From positions 1 to 41,890 of IMG/VR virus record IMGVR_UViG_3300017760_000015: a stretch of DNA of 41,890 nt; one strand, given 5' to 3'. The DNA comes from a virus. The notes beneath the pieces were generated by a model. It searched no databases, was not told the DNA's origin, and saw only the letters and a list, made by a program, of their open reading frames with translations. This document shows, piece by piece, positions 24,927 through 31,787 of this stretch (the stretch's first letter is position 1; each line of letters begins with the position of its first letter). A program made the translations under genes and the position numbers.

Positions 24927-25447
24927 TTATAAAATAAATGATTATTAATAACTACAGTCTCATTCAATGAGTCTGCCCAATAAGGATTTACACTGTCACT
25001 ATGGTAATGTGTGGCACCTTCAGTGATATCTTTGTACTCACCCCATGCAACTGCCTGTGCAACCTCGAGTGAAGCCAACCAAGTTGCACTATCTACAGGT
25101 TCGTCTGACTTACCATCACAAAACCATGAAAATTGACACATATTTCTAACTGGTACTGGATTACCTTGCCAGTTTGTTTTCCATTTGGACTGATAAATCA
25201 CTCCACAAATATTATCGGGGTAATCTCGGTTTGCAACGCGATTCATCACGACTTGTGCAACCGCTATTTTACCTGCCAGAGGCTGATTTCCAGCTTCGAA
25301 GTAAATATTTTTTGCCATACAGACATTTTCACCATTTGGGTCGGATGCAAAAGCCTTCTGAACGAAAATAACACCAATAAGGGTCAAAGTCATCAACCCC
25401 ATGTGCATAGGAATGAACCATTTAGATTCTGAATTTGGTATTTTCAT
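24923..25447 (-). CDS. SleB/CwlJ-type cell-wall hydrolase (endolysin)
   Basis: This 174-residue enzyme has an N-terminal hydrophobic segment (about 15-33) ending in AFA, a plausible signal-peptidase site, so it is probably exported or membrane-tethered. The hydrolase_2 domain follows: CMAKNIYFEAGNQPLAGKIA (catalytic Glu51), VAQVVMNRV, NICGVIYQ, QFSWFCDG and GATHYH near the end. Enzymes of this family cut peptidoglycan. Since gp5 lacks its lysozyme domain, this is the obvious lysin in the window. It overlaps both neighbours by four bases (ATGA). Confidence 0.88.
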   Translation of the reverse strand: MKIPNSESKWFIPMHMGLMTLTLIGVIFVQKAFASDPNGENVCMAKNIYFEAGNQPLAGKIAVAQVVMNRVANRDYPDNICGVIYQSKWKTNWQGNPVPVRNMCQFSWFCDGKSDEPVDSATWLASLEVAQAVAWGEYKDITEGATHYHSDSVNPYWADSLNETVVINNHLFYK

Positions 25448-25650
25448 GATTTATACTCCACCCAAGCCTTAAAAATTGTATTTGCTTGGTCTCTGTTAAA
25501 ACCAAAGTTTTCTCTTAACCATCTTGGAGCTCCAAACATGTTAATTTCACCACTTTCTTGTAATAAGTCTAATTCGGGAAACCACTCAGCTGGTTCAAAA
25601 GGCAAATCTGCCCTACTTAACTGATTTTGGTTTAAATGATAATTACTCAT
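25444..25650 (-). CDS. Small protein of unknown function
   Basis: This 68-residue protein is coupled to the endolysin by an ATGA overlap. The N-terminal half is polar and acidic (LPFEPAEWFPELDLLQESG). The C-terminal half (MFGAPRWLRENFGFNRDQA) looks like a short helix-turn-helix-sized unit. There is no export signal. The function is not recognised. Confidence 0.6.
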   Translation of the reverse strand: MSNYHLNQNQLSRADLPFEPAEWFPELDLLQESGEINMFGAPRWLRENFGFNRDQANTIFKAWVEYKS

Positions 25651-25886
25651 AATTGTTCTATCTCCTTCAGAGTGCTTTTTACGTCTGCATCTGATAAATA
25701 ACCTATAACATCATTTGTTATATGTGTATTATAACACAATTCTCCTTCTTTGAGAACTGCCATTTCCCATAAACCGTCTTTACCGCCATATGAGTAGTCG
25801 TGTTTAACTACACTTGCACCATAACCGTTAGGAAATTCGTGTACAACCTGTACACCATTGGCATATTCTTTAGTTTCTATAATCAT
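25647..25886 (-). CDS. Small protein of unknown function
   Basis: A product of 79 residues is given if the ATG of MIIETKEYANGVQVV at 25886 is used. The frame stays open to 25913, but those extra codons overlap the upstream 32-residue gene. The sequence is beta-strand-rich at first (VQVVHEFPNGYGASVVKH) and ends in an acidic helix (SDADVKSTLKEIEQL). It belongs to a chain of short genes with overlapping ends, probably early-expressed. No family is recognised. Confidence 0.6.
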   Translation of the reverse strand: MIIETKEYANGVQVVHEFPNGYGASVVKHDYSYGGKDGLWEMAVLKEGELCYNTHITNDVIGYLSDADVKSTLKEIEQL

Positions 25887-25968
25887 CGTCATCATCCATA
25901 AGCATTTTGGCAACGGCTAAGCACATTACACACATAAACCCTACCACTACTGTTAAACCTATATCCAT
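25870..25968 (-). CDS. 32-residue single-span membrane peptide
   Basis: The peptide has a hydrophobic stretch (IGLTVVVGFMCVMCLAVA) followed by KMLMDDDDDYRN. Its ATG overlaps the stop of the gene before it (TAATG at 25966-25970), and its end overlaps the next gene, so it fits the coupled gene chain. The layout is that of a small inner-membrane peptide with a cytoplasmic or periplasmic acidic tail. The function is unknown. Confidence 0.6.
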   Translation of the reverse strand: MDIGLTVVVGFMCVMCLAVAKMLMDDDDDYRN

Positions 25969-26180
25969 TAGTAACCGCTCGTTGTATGAGCATACTCATC
26001 TTCACAAGCTTCTTCACCACAGACACATATGTTCTCATCTAAATCCAATTCACCTTGAAAAGGATTCATATCTTGAGCATTAGTTGTTCCATAAGTTGCA
26101 AGATTGTAAACATCATCTGCTGATAGTTTACCATCGGTACATGATGCAATTAGTTTTGCACTTTCGTAATCAAGCTGCAT
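25968..26180 (-). CDS. Small acidic protein with C-terminal cysteines
   Basis: A product of 70 residues results from ATG at 26180 (MQLDYESAKLIAS). The frame is open to 26231, but this start overlaps the preceding stop by only 11 nt and is preferred. The body is helical (LSADDVYNLATYG). The tail is acidic with three cysteines (ENICVCGEEACED), which might bind metal. No family is recognised. Confidence 0.6.
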   Translation of the reverse strand: MQLDYESAKLIASCTDGKLSADDVYNLATYGTTNAQDMNPFQGELDLDENICVCGEEACEDEYAHTTSGY

Positions 26181-26562
26181 AATTTCTTTCTCCGTTCCAG
26201 TTCTCACCGTTTCTATTATAGTTGTCAACAATCATGTCAACAACATCACCTGCCCAAAAGGACGTACCACCAATATTCCACTGACACTCTTCAGTAGGAA
26301 TGTATCCATACTTCCAAGCATAAATGGTAACAGTCTCATACTCCCAATCATCGTAATCAATCTCATCGACATTGTTTGCATCATACCACTTGGCATCAAT
26401 AACCCACTCACATGACACTTTGTCATCGGGGTTAGCACTAGTAAATGTTGGGGGCCCCAACACTTCACACAACCTTGAATAGGTTGTAGTTTTATATCCC
26501 TTAAGGGATGTCCCGCCCGAACACATATCGGGGGAAAGGACTTCATAATCTTTAATTATCAT
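26170..26562 (-). CDS. Conserved small protein of unknown function
   Basis: This 130-residue protein is rich in Trp and Tyr. It opens IKDYEVLSPDMCSGGTSLKGY and has R...EVLGPPTFTS..PDDKVSCEWVI, then YAWKYG and W.IGG.SFWAGDVVDMIV. The 'LKGY....Y..L...FG.P' opening is widespread in marine phage genes of unknown role. No catalytic set is apparent. The ATG overlaps the upstream gene stop by four bases (26559-26562). Confidence 0.65.
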   Translation of the reverse strand: MIIKDYEVLSPDMCSGGTSLKGYKTTTYSRLCEVLGPPTFTSANPDDKVSCEWVIDAKWYDANNVDEIDYDDWEYETVTIYAWKYGYIPTEECQWNIGGTSFWAGDVVDMIVDNYNRNGENWNGERNYAA

Positions 26563-26912
26563 ATTGCATTTACCTCACTAATTAATTCTGTTACATCACC
26601 CACCCATGTAGGATTGTCGATTTCATCAGAACGAAAATCTCCTTCTTGCACTTCAATCGAAGTGATGTAATCGAATGACCCTCTCAGGCCATTGTACCTG
26701 TTGACATGTTTCATGACCAATGCAGCTGCACTAGCCTCAGTCAAACTAGGTGAATGGTAGTAAGAGTGTTCACCCTCACCATATGCGTTCTCCTCATACA
26801 CGAGGGTCTCCACATCGAAACCGATGACATAATCCGACCCACCTTTGAACTTATGGAAGTTATCTCCATACTCTTCAAGATTTTGGGTGGTGATTACATA
26901 TTGGTTTCTCAT
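26559..26912 (-). CDS. Small protein of unknown function, first gene after early promoter P1
   Basis: This 117-residue acidic protein shows Y-rich segments (SDYVIGFDVETLVYEE, GEGEHSYYHS) and a C-terminal helical end (WVGDVTELISEV). It is the first gene downstream of the sigma70-like promoter at 26943-26972 and has a normal AGGAAA ribosome site in a leader of about 24 nt. The early promoter and leading position suggest a role in host takeover, which is inference. Confidence 0.65.
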   Translation of the reverse strand: MRNQYVITTQNLEEYGDNFHKFKGGSDYVIGFDVETLVYEENAYGEGEHSYYHSPSLTEASAAALVMKHVNRYNGLRGSFDYITSIEVQEGDFRSDEIDNPTWVGDVTELISEVNAI

Positions 26913-26942
26913 AATTTTTTCCTATTAATTTATTACTCTACT

Positions 26943-26972
26943 AGTATATCAAAAAGCCAGAGCCATTGTCAA
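26943..26972 (-). promoter_or_regulatory. Early promoter P1 (sigma70-like, GCTTT element)
   Basis: The minus strand carries TTGACA (26972-26967), an 18-nt spacer containing GGCTTTTTGA, and TATACT (26948-26943). The -35 box is preceded by GCC. It overlaps the 3' end of the membrane-protein gene at 26949 and drives the genes starting at 26912. Confidence 0.85.
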
Positions 26973-27212
26973 GGCATTCTTAATTAAGAATAGTAGACCT
27001 ACTGCATTAAGTAATATCAATGCCCTATCGTTCCATAAGAATGATACCCATAACCAAAGTGCAATTCCAATCATGGAAAGACCTAAGTCATAATGCGCCA
27101 TACCATCGATACCTCTTAGAGACATCGCTGCAAGAACGAATACACATGCCAACCACTTAACATACCAATCCGTGGTATGTTTTGGGGTTACACTTTTTTT
27201 TGAATATTTCAT
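26949..27212 (-). CDS. Small membrane protein
   Basis: This 87-residue protein has a short basic N-terminus (KYSKKSVTPKHTTDWYVKW) followed by about three hydrophobic segments (LACVFVLAAMSL, LSMIGIALWLWVSFLW, ALILLNAVGLLFLI). The 'TDWYVKW' opening is frequent in small marine phage membrane proteins of unknown function. The ATG overlaps the upstream stop by four bases. The gene end contains promoter P1. Confidence 0.65.
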   Translation of the reverse strand: MKYSKKSVTPKHTTDWYVKWLACVFVLAAMSLRGIDGMAHYDLGLSMIGIALWLWVSFLWNDRALILLNAVGLLFLIKNALTMALAF

Positions 27213-27583
27213 ATTAGATAATCCGGCCCGTATTTTCTCATGCCAGTAATTTGATATCCACCTTCCATGAAGAGGTTTCCTCTAGGAGCGTTAAGAGCAG
27301 GAGTTGCCCATCCAGCAGACATTAGAACATCACCACATTTGAAAGTGATTCCACTTGATTTAGTCCACTCTGCTTTATTAATGAAACCCCAAACTGAACG
27401 TTGACTTCCACTATTAGTGATAATCTTAATATACTTCCTAGACACTTTATACTCGTAAGAGTAATCCGTTAGTGTTGGATACTGTTTTAAGTGTTCGATT
27501 AATAAATCGTCACACAGTTTATCACAAAGTTGTAAGAGTTCTTGCTCTTGGTTAACCTCGTTTACTAGTTCTGAAAGTTTCAT
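27209..27583 (-). CDS. Small protein of unknown function after promoter P2
   Basis: A 124-residue product is obtained from ATG at 27583 (MKLSELVNEVNQ), chosen because AAGGAGA lies at the right spacing. The frame is open for ten more codons to 27613, but those codons directly abut the promoter -10. The N-terminal half is an acidic helix. The C-terminal half is beta-rich (GFINKAEW..., FKCGDVLMSAGW, RGNLFMEGGYQI). No family is recognised. Confidence 0.65.
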   Translation of the reverse strand: MKLSELVNEVNQEQELLQLCDKLCDDLLIEHLKQYPTLTDYSYEYKVSRKYIKIITNSGSQRSVWGFINKAEWTKSSGITFKCGDVLMSAGWATPALNAPRGNLFMEGGYQITGMRKYGPDYLI

Positions 27584-27613
27584 ATTGTCTCCTTGATTTT
27601 TCATTATATACAT

Positions 27614-27643
27614 AGTATAACAAAAAGCTTAGGCTGCTGTCAA
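27614..27643 (-). promoter_or_regulatory. Early promoter P2 (sigma70-like, GCTTT element)
   Basis: The minus strand has TTGACA (27643-27638), an 18-nt spacer ending AGCTTTTTGT, and TATACT (27619-27614). GGCC precedes the -35. It overlaps the end of the gene at 27629 and drives 27583 leftward. Confidence 0.85.
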
Positions 27644-27901
27644 GGCCTCTTTGGCTAGTAGAAATTCTTGTACTGCTATCTGTTCAGTTTTAGTTAAGTC
27701 GGATATTCCATTGAACCTAGAATAGGTTAATCCTATTGTGGTCATCTTGTTTCCAGCAGTGACCGCTGCATTCCATAGTCTTAGAGAATCTTCATCATTC
27801 CCAGCGTGTAGTTCTCCCATTTCACATGCCGTGATAATTTCACGTCCAAGTTTTACAATCTTCATTTGAGATTCGGGTGATGTGTAAATACTGTTTTCCA
27901 T
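27629..27901 (-). CDS. Small protein of unknown function after promoter P3
   Basis: This 90-residue, mostly helical protein (MENSIYTSPESQMKIVKLGR..., LTKTEQIAVQEFLLAKEAL) has AAAGGAG ahead of its ATG and the early promoter at 27932-27961. No signal, membrane segment or motif is seen. It is the first of a set of three early units each carrying its own promoter. Confidence 0.65.
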   Translation of the reverse strand: MENSIYTSPESQMKIVKLGREIITACEMGELHAGNDEDSLRLWNAAVTAGNKMTTIGLTYSRFNGISDLTKTEQIAVQEFLLAKEALTAA

Positions 27902-27931
27902 TATAAACTCCTTTATTGTTTAATGGATACC

Positions 27932-27961
27932 AGTATATCAAAAAGCTGGGGGTGCTGTAAA
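27932..27961 (-). promoter_or_regulatory. Early promoter P3 (sigma70-like, GCTTT element)
   Basis: The minus strand has TTTACA (27961-27956), an 18-nt spacer containing AGCTTTTTGA, and TATACT (27937-27932). The -35 differs from TTGACA at one base; the remainder matches P1 and P2 closely. Confidence 0.82.
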
Positions 27962-27967
27962 GACCTT

Positions 27968-28213
27968 TTAGAGATTTTTTTGTATCTCGTCTAATTCTTT
28001 TAATTTCTTATTGATGATGTCTACTCTATTGGGCCAATAGATATAATCCTTGTCTGAATCTTTTGCAAGATTCTCTAGAAGGGGTCTGACAAAATTATCG
28101 AGTTTGTTGATTACATCCGTTGCAGTTGTAGTCTTCTCAATAATCTTAGTATCAATGGCTGCAAGTTCATCTGCATCCATCGCTGTAAATCCGAAATCGT
28201 TATAGTCTGTCAT
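27968..28213 (-). CDS. Conserved small T4-like phage protein with DFGFTA and YIYWPNR motifs
   Basis: This 81-residue helical protein is widespread in marine T4-like phages as I recall. Visible hallmarks are the N-terminal DFGFTAMDADEL and the C-terminal KDYIYWPNR, with a coiled-coil-like middle. The role is unknown. The ATG lies five bases behind a perfect TATAAATA box and has no Shine-Dalgarno, so a leaderless late mRNA is predicted. Confidence 0.75.
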   Translation of the reverse strand: MTDYNDFGFTAMDADELAAIDTKIIEKTTTATDVINKLDNFVRPLLENLAKDSDKDYIYWPNRVDIINKKLKELDEIQKNL

Positions 28214-28218
28214 AGTAG

Positions 28219-28226
28219 TATTTATA
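28219..28226 (-). promoter_or_regulatory. Late promoter abutting the 81-residue gene, embedded in the SDR stop
   Basis: The minus strand reads TATAAATA, CTACT, ATG. The TAA stop of the upstream SDR gene (28222-28224) lies inside the octamer. The predicted +1 is the A of the ATG at 28213. Confidence 0.8.
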
Positions 28227-28833
28227 ACGTATCGTCGTGAAGATGGTAAAAAGTTTCCATATCTTTATACATCTGTTTGTCACTCTGTACATCTTGATAG
28301 TTTGCAAATGCTTGTATGGTTGCTTCGGGAATCTCTATATCGGGATAACTAGTAATTAAATAATACACTAGACCCGAAACACTTTGCCATGTAAGACTAG
28401 GTAAGTCTTCATGATTTAACAGTCCTAGATTGAGTGTAGTAAGTTTGTATTGTCTTTCTGAGTTGTATGTAAGGTTACTACTTAAATGATTTAGAGAAGC
28501 TTTCTCAGCTGCATACATGTGACCCTTGGAGATGTTTGGTTGAGATGCACGAGATGAAAAGTTAATGATGAACTTAGTTTTATCTTCTTTCCATGCACGG
28601 TGAGCTATCTCTAGAACTTTAGTTTGGTCAAAGTCTCTATGTGCAAAGTTAATTAACACGTCAATATGATTAGGGTTCTCATAATCAAATCCGAACCAGT
28701 TAACGTCATTCATTAGTATGTCGTCTAGTCTAGGTGTAGACACTTTAATATCATCACCTTGATATGGTGTTGCTTCTAGTGTATCTTTAATGTTCTTTGC
28801 GAGACCACTACTTCCTGTTATTGCTACCTTCAT
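28222..28833 (-). CDS. SDR-type NAD(P)-dependent oxidoreductase/epimerase-like protein
   Basis: The protein is 203 residues from ATG at 28833 (MKVAITGSSGLAKNI); a GTG nine bases upstream is an alternative. The Gly-rich Rossmann loop TGSSGLAKNI, a VLINFAHR strand, the FIINFSSRAS strand and YAAEKAS (the Y-x-x-x-K pair of SDR enzymes) are all seen. It is shorter than typical sugar epimerases, so the substrate-binding part is reduced. It overlaps the radical-SAM gene by 26 nt, so the two probably act on one pathway. The substrate is unknown. Confidence 0.75.
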   Translation of the reverse strand: MKVAITGSSGLAKNIKDTLEATPYQGDDIKVSTPRLDDILMNDVNWFGFDYENPNHIDVLINFAHRDFDQTKVLEIAHRAWKEDKTKFIINFSSRASQPNISKGHMYAAEKASLNHLSSNLTYNSERQYKLTTLNLGLLNHEDLPSLTWQSVSGLVYYLITSYPDIEIPEATIQAFANYQDVQSDKQMYKDMETFYHLHDDTL

Positions 28834-29761
28834 AATATTCACTCACTATGTCGAACGATTGTTTACCAAATAAGCTACCATCGACACTGCACTTATTACA
28901 TGGGGACATATCTCTGTTCCCCTTTATTAATTTTTTTCTAATCTTATTCATGGGTTTAGAGAACCATACATTATGTAGGGTCTCTGATAATAAGTTACCT
29001 ACAACATGCTCTCTACCCCAGTCATTGGAACAGAATAAAACATCACCATTCCAATCAACAAACATTTTATAAAAAGGATAATGACATGGCTTACCTTTAA
29101 GTGCTTCAATTGTAGACTCCTCTATTCCTACCCAATCCATTACACCACTTCGATTGTTTAGTATCAATCCATGTGTTACGAAATCTCCCCAATGCATTCT
29201 GTACTTGTATCTTTCTTCGGGAATGTATTTCATCACTTCATCAAAGTGTTCTATCTGTTCTACTCCGTCATAAAGATTAATGTAGAGTAAATCTAATCCA
29301 CTAAACTCAAACAACTCTTCTGCATATTCTCTAGTAAGTTTATCTCCGTTAGTGTTACACTCTAATGTTGCATTCGGAACACTGTGTCTAAACGTATGCA
29401 CAATTTCTTGGAACCTAGGATTAAGTAAATTTTCTCCGTATCCACTTAACGATATCTTACCACTAAATCCATTCTTATGTAATTCGTCTCCAATAGTCTT
29501 TGCAGCCTTGGGTGTCATATGTAAGTTTCTATTTGGAAACACTTCGGGATTTGCACGTGGACAAAATGAACATGTCCTGTTGCACAACTCTGTAGTGTTA
29601 ACTTCGACTGTGAGAATAGAACTAAGTTCTGTCAACTCTCCTTGTCGACTCCAATGTTTCTCTTCTTGCTTCCTACGGTGTTCTAGAAAATCATACTGGT
29701 CAACTGCAGTGATTGGAATATTACGTGACACGTTTAACTCTGATTTGTCTTTCTTGTTCAT
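28808..29761 (-). CDS. Radical SAM enzyme with SPASM-like C-terminus
   Basis: The protein is 317 residues from ATG at 29761. The open frame extends 44 codons further, but that part lies inside the upstream gene and does not look like protein from this family. The radical-SAM cluster motif is C60-x3-C64-x2-C67 (CNRTCSFC), followed by the GYGENLLNP (GGE-like) loop. The C-terminal cysteines (CHYP, LFCSNDWG, PCNKCSVDG) resemble a SPASM domain that binds auxiliary Fe-S clusters. Such enzymes modify peptides or sugars. The A-type Fe-S carrier at 35630 may help mature it. Confidence 0.82.
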   Translation of the reverse strand: MNKKDKSELNVSRNIPITAVDQYDFLEHRRKQEEKHWSRQGELTELSSILTVEVNTTELCNRTCSFCPRANPEVFPNRNLHMTPKAAKTIGDELHKNGFSGKISLSGYGENLLNPRFQEIVHTFRHSVPNATLECNTNGDKLTREYAEELFEFSGLDLLYINLYDGVEQIEHFDEVMKYIPEERYKYRMHWGDFVTHGLILNNRSGVMDWVGIEESTIEALKGKPCHYPFYKMFVDWNGDVLFCSNDWGREHVVGNLLSETLHNVWFSKPMNKIRKKLIKGNRDMSPCNKCSVDGSLFGKQSFDIVSEYYEGSNNRK

Positions 29762-30170
29762 CCAAAATCTGTTCGTGGTAAGAAAACTCAATTGAGTCGC
29801 CAATGTTAAACTCTCCTTCTGTAAAGTATTTGGGGATGATAAAAAACTGTGATGATTTGTCTTCGTTGATTTTACAACTTCTTGGGTCACCATGTCTATT
29901 GTAAAGATATGGTCTAACGTGTAATCCGTCTTTGTTTAAATCGTGTGCTGAGAAAATCAGCTCATTGTCTTCTAGATAAAGATTAACGAATGGGGTATCG
30001 TATTGGATACCTAAACGGATTGTGTATTCGGTAGGGAAATTAAAACGAAGAACGTCATCCTCTATTTCAGAAAAACGTTCTACGTATCTTGGACTAACTT
30101 TGTTTAAATCAAGGGGTAATACTTCTGATAACTTAGAAGTATCCACCGTCTCGCACAGTATCATCGTCAT
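29721..30170 (-). CDS. Uncharacterised protein between the acidic protein and radical SAM
   Basis: This 149-residue protein is beta-rich (EYTIRLGIQYDTPFVNLYLE, FIIPKYFTEGEFNIGDSIEF). Its first codons overlap the end of the acidic protein by 38 nt and its end overlaps the radical-SAM start by 41 nt. A GTG within the overlap (reading VDTSKL) is an alternative start. No family is recognised and no membrane or signal segment is present. Confidence 0.6.
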   Translation of the reverse strand: MTMILCETVDTSKLSEVLPLDLNKVSPRYVERFSEIEDDVLRFNFPTEYTIRLGIQYDTPFVNLYLEDNELIFSAHDLNKDGLHVRPYLYNRHGDPRSCKINEDKSSQFFIIPKYFTEGEFNIGDSIEFSYHEQILDEQERQIRVKRVT

Positions 30171-31680
30171 TGTCTTTGTCTCCGTCGCTATCTACAGCTG
30201 AAACAAATGAACCGTCATCTTGTAATGATTGGATTAACTCATCTGTTTGGTCTTGGAATGACTCAATCATTTGTGCTTTTGTATCTGAAGTATTGACTGT
30301 AAAATCTAATCCTTCAGCTGCTTTCTTAATACCAGTCTTGGTCATTGCATCTAGTTCTGCACTTGATGGAATTGTAATCTCGTCATAAGACTCTTCTTCT
30401 TCAACATCTGTTTGTGCATCAATTTTTGCTTGTGCAGCTGCAAGTAATTCTTCTTCAGTATCATAAGAAGGAATTGTTTTTTCCGTTACTGGTGCTGATA
30501 CTTCATCACCATCCTGTAAAGTTTCTGCTCTTGGTTTAAAGTTACCACCAGTGATTACTGGTTTTGCAAATTCAGATTCAGTTCTTACATCTTCTTCCTG
30601 TACTTGAAACTCTGAACCTAGAGGTTGTACTTCGTCTGATAATTCAAAACCTGTATCTTCTTCAACTGTGTCTTCAGTAACATTATCATTTGCATCAACC
30701 CATTCTTGGAATGATTGTTTTGTTTCTTCTATCTTGTCATTGAAAGCTTCGTCTGTAGATAAAGGTTTGTCTTCGATTATCTCATCTGCTTGTGCAACTT
30801 CATCTACTCTCTCAACTTCATCCAAGAAGGATTCTGTTGTAGTTCCACTTGGTTGGAATATTGGAGTCTCTACTGCTGGAGAATCAAATACTTCTTCTGC
30901 TGGTTGAATAGTTTCTTGTGTTTCTTCTGTTGGTGTATCCCATCCACCATCAGCAGGATGTGTTGGTGCTGGGTTAGGTGTGTCTACTTTAGTATGAGAC
31001 TGTGGTGTATCCAACGGTATGTAAGGTTCTTCTTCTACACCTTCGGGAGCTGGATTCATTGCACGTGCAAGTCCGAATGCTCCTGTAGCACTCTTCTTAG
31101 GTGCAAGAGGTGTTTGTGGGGGTGGAGTAGGAAGTTCGTATCCATGTTGTTTTGCAAGGACACCAATCTCTTCTGCTGACAACTGTACGAATCCTTCAGA
31201 GTTTAATTCACCCTGTTTAACTCCGATGACTCCATCGTTGTTTAAGTCCATGTTGATTCCATGAGAAGCAAGTACTGCTTCTAACTGTGCAATCTTCAAG
31301 TCTGCTTCTTTTCTTTTGATTCTTTCAGAACTTAATCTATCGTCTTGTTCTCTTTGACGTTGTGCAAAGAGTTCTTGTTTTGCAAGATTGTCTGCAGCGA
31401 TTAATTCTTCTGCTCTACGTTGTGCATTTTGAACCATGGTATTATATTCTTCTTGACCAGCAGCGTACTCTCTAGTAACTGCATCAAGAGGAATTAATTC
31501 ACCTTGGGTAACGTTTCCACTTTTAAGATGTGATTGAACAAGTGCATTGACTACGCCAGCACTGTTAATTGTAAACCCGATTTTAAAATCAGCAATCCTC
31601 TTTTGGATTCTTTCCAATTCAGTTGGTTCGGGTGCGTCTTGTGCAAACTGAGATACAGTTTGGTTTTCATTTGTTGCCAT
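30133..31680 (-). CDS. Long acidic protein with coiled coil, Ca-loop-like motifs and HeH/LEM-like C-terminus
   Basis: This 515-residue protein is very rich in Glu, Asp, Thr and Pro. Order: N-terminal helical part, then a coiled coil (about 75-135, rich in RQRE, ERIKRKEAD), a DLNNDGVIG loop that matches EF-hand/dockerin-type calcium loops, a long low-complexity acidic/proline region (200-420), a short helical region (SAELDAMTKTGIKKAAE) resembling an HeH/LEM/SAP-like fold, and a second Asp-rich loop (DSDGDKDNDD) near the C-terminus. It may be a scaffold or virion protein. The function is not established. Confidence 0.6.
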   Translation of the reverse strand: MATNENQTVSQFAQDAPEPTELERIQKRIADFKIGFTINSAGVVNALVQSHLKSGNVTQGELIPLDAVTREYAAGQEEYNTMVQNAQRRAEELIAADNLAKQELFAQRQREQDDRLSSERIKRKEADLKIAQLEAVLASHGINMDLNNDGVIGVKQGELNSEGFVQLSAEEIGVLAKQHGYELPTPPPQTPLAPKKSATGAFGLARAMNPAPEGVEEEPYIPLDTPQSHTKVDTPNPAPTHPADGGWDTPTEETQETIQPAEEVFDSPAVETPIFQPSGTTTESFLDEVERVDEVAQADEIIEDKPLSTDEAFNDKIEETKQSFQEWVDANDNVTEDTVEEDTGFELSDEVQPLGSEFQVQEEDVRTESEFAKPVITGGNFKPRAETLQDGDEVSAPVTEKTIPSYDTEEELLAAAQAKIDAQTDVEEEESYDEITIPSSAELDAMTKTGIKKAAEGLDFTVNTSDTKAQMIESFQDQTDELIQSLQDDGSFVSAVDSDGDKDNDDDTVRDGGYF

Positions 31681-31728
31681 AATTTAATTTACTCCATGGA
31701 GCAGAACTAGACTAGAAAGTTGTTTACT

Positions 31729-31753
31729 GAAGTTAAATCTAACTTCCCTTTTT
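31729..31753 (+). terminator. Hairpin with T-run, reading against the local genes
   Basis: GAAGTTA and TAACTTC (7 bp, 4-nt loop, 31729-31746) are followed on the plus strand by CCCTTTTT. The form is that of an intrinsic terminator for rightward transcription, although all genes here read leftward. It would stop antisense transcripts entering the acidic-protein/AT-hook gap. Confidence 0.4.
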
Positions 31754-31787
31754 AATATGTATAGTCTCGGTCTACTCTTATATTTAG

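Noticed and set aside
26181-26231. Upstream start of the small cysteine-containing gene at 26231
   Set aside because: It would overlap the preceding gene by 62 nt; the ATG at 26180 gives an 11-nt overlap typical of this gene chain.
29762-29893. Upstream start of the radical-SAM gene at 29893
   Set aside because: The 44 extra codons overlap the upstream gene and read as low-similarity Ser/Thr-rich sequence; the ATG at 29761 gives the normal length.
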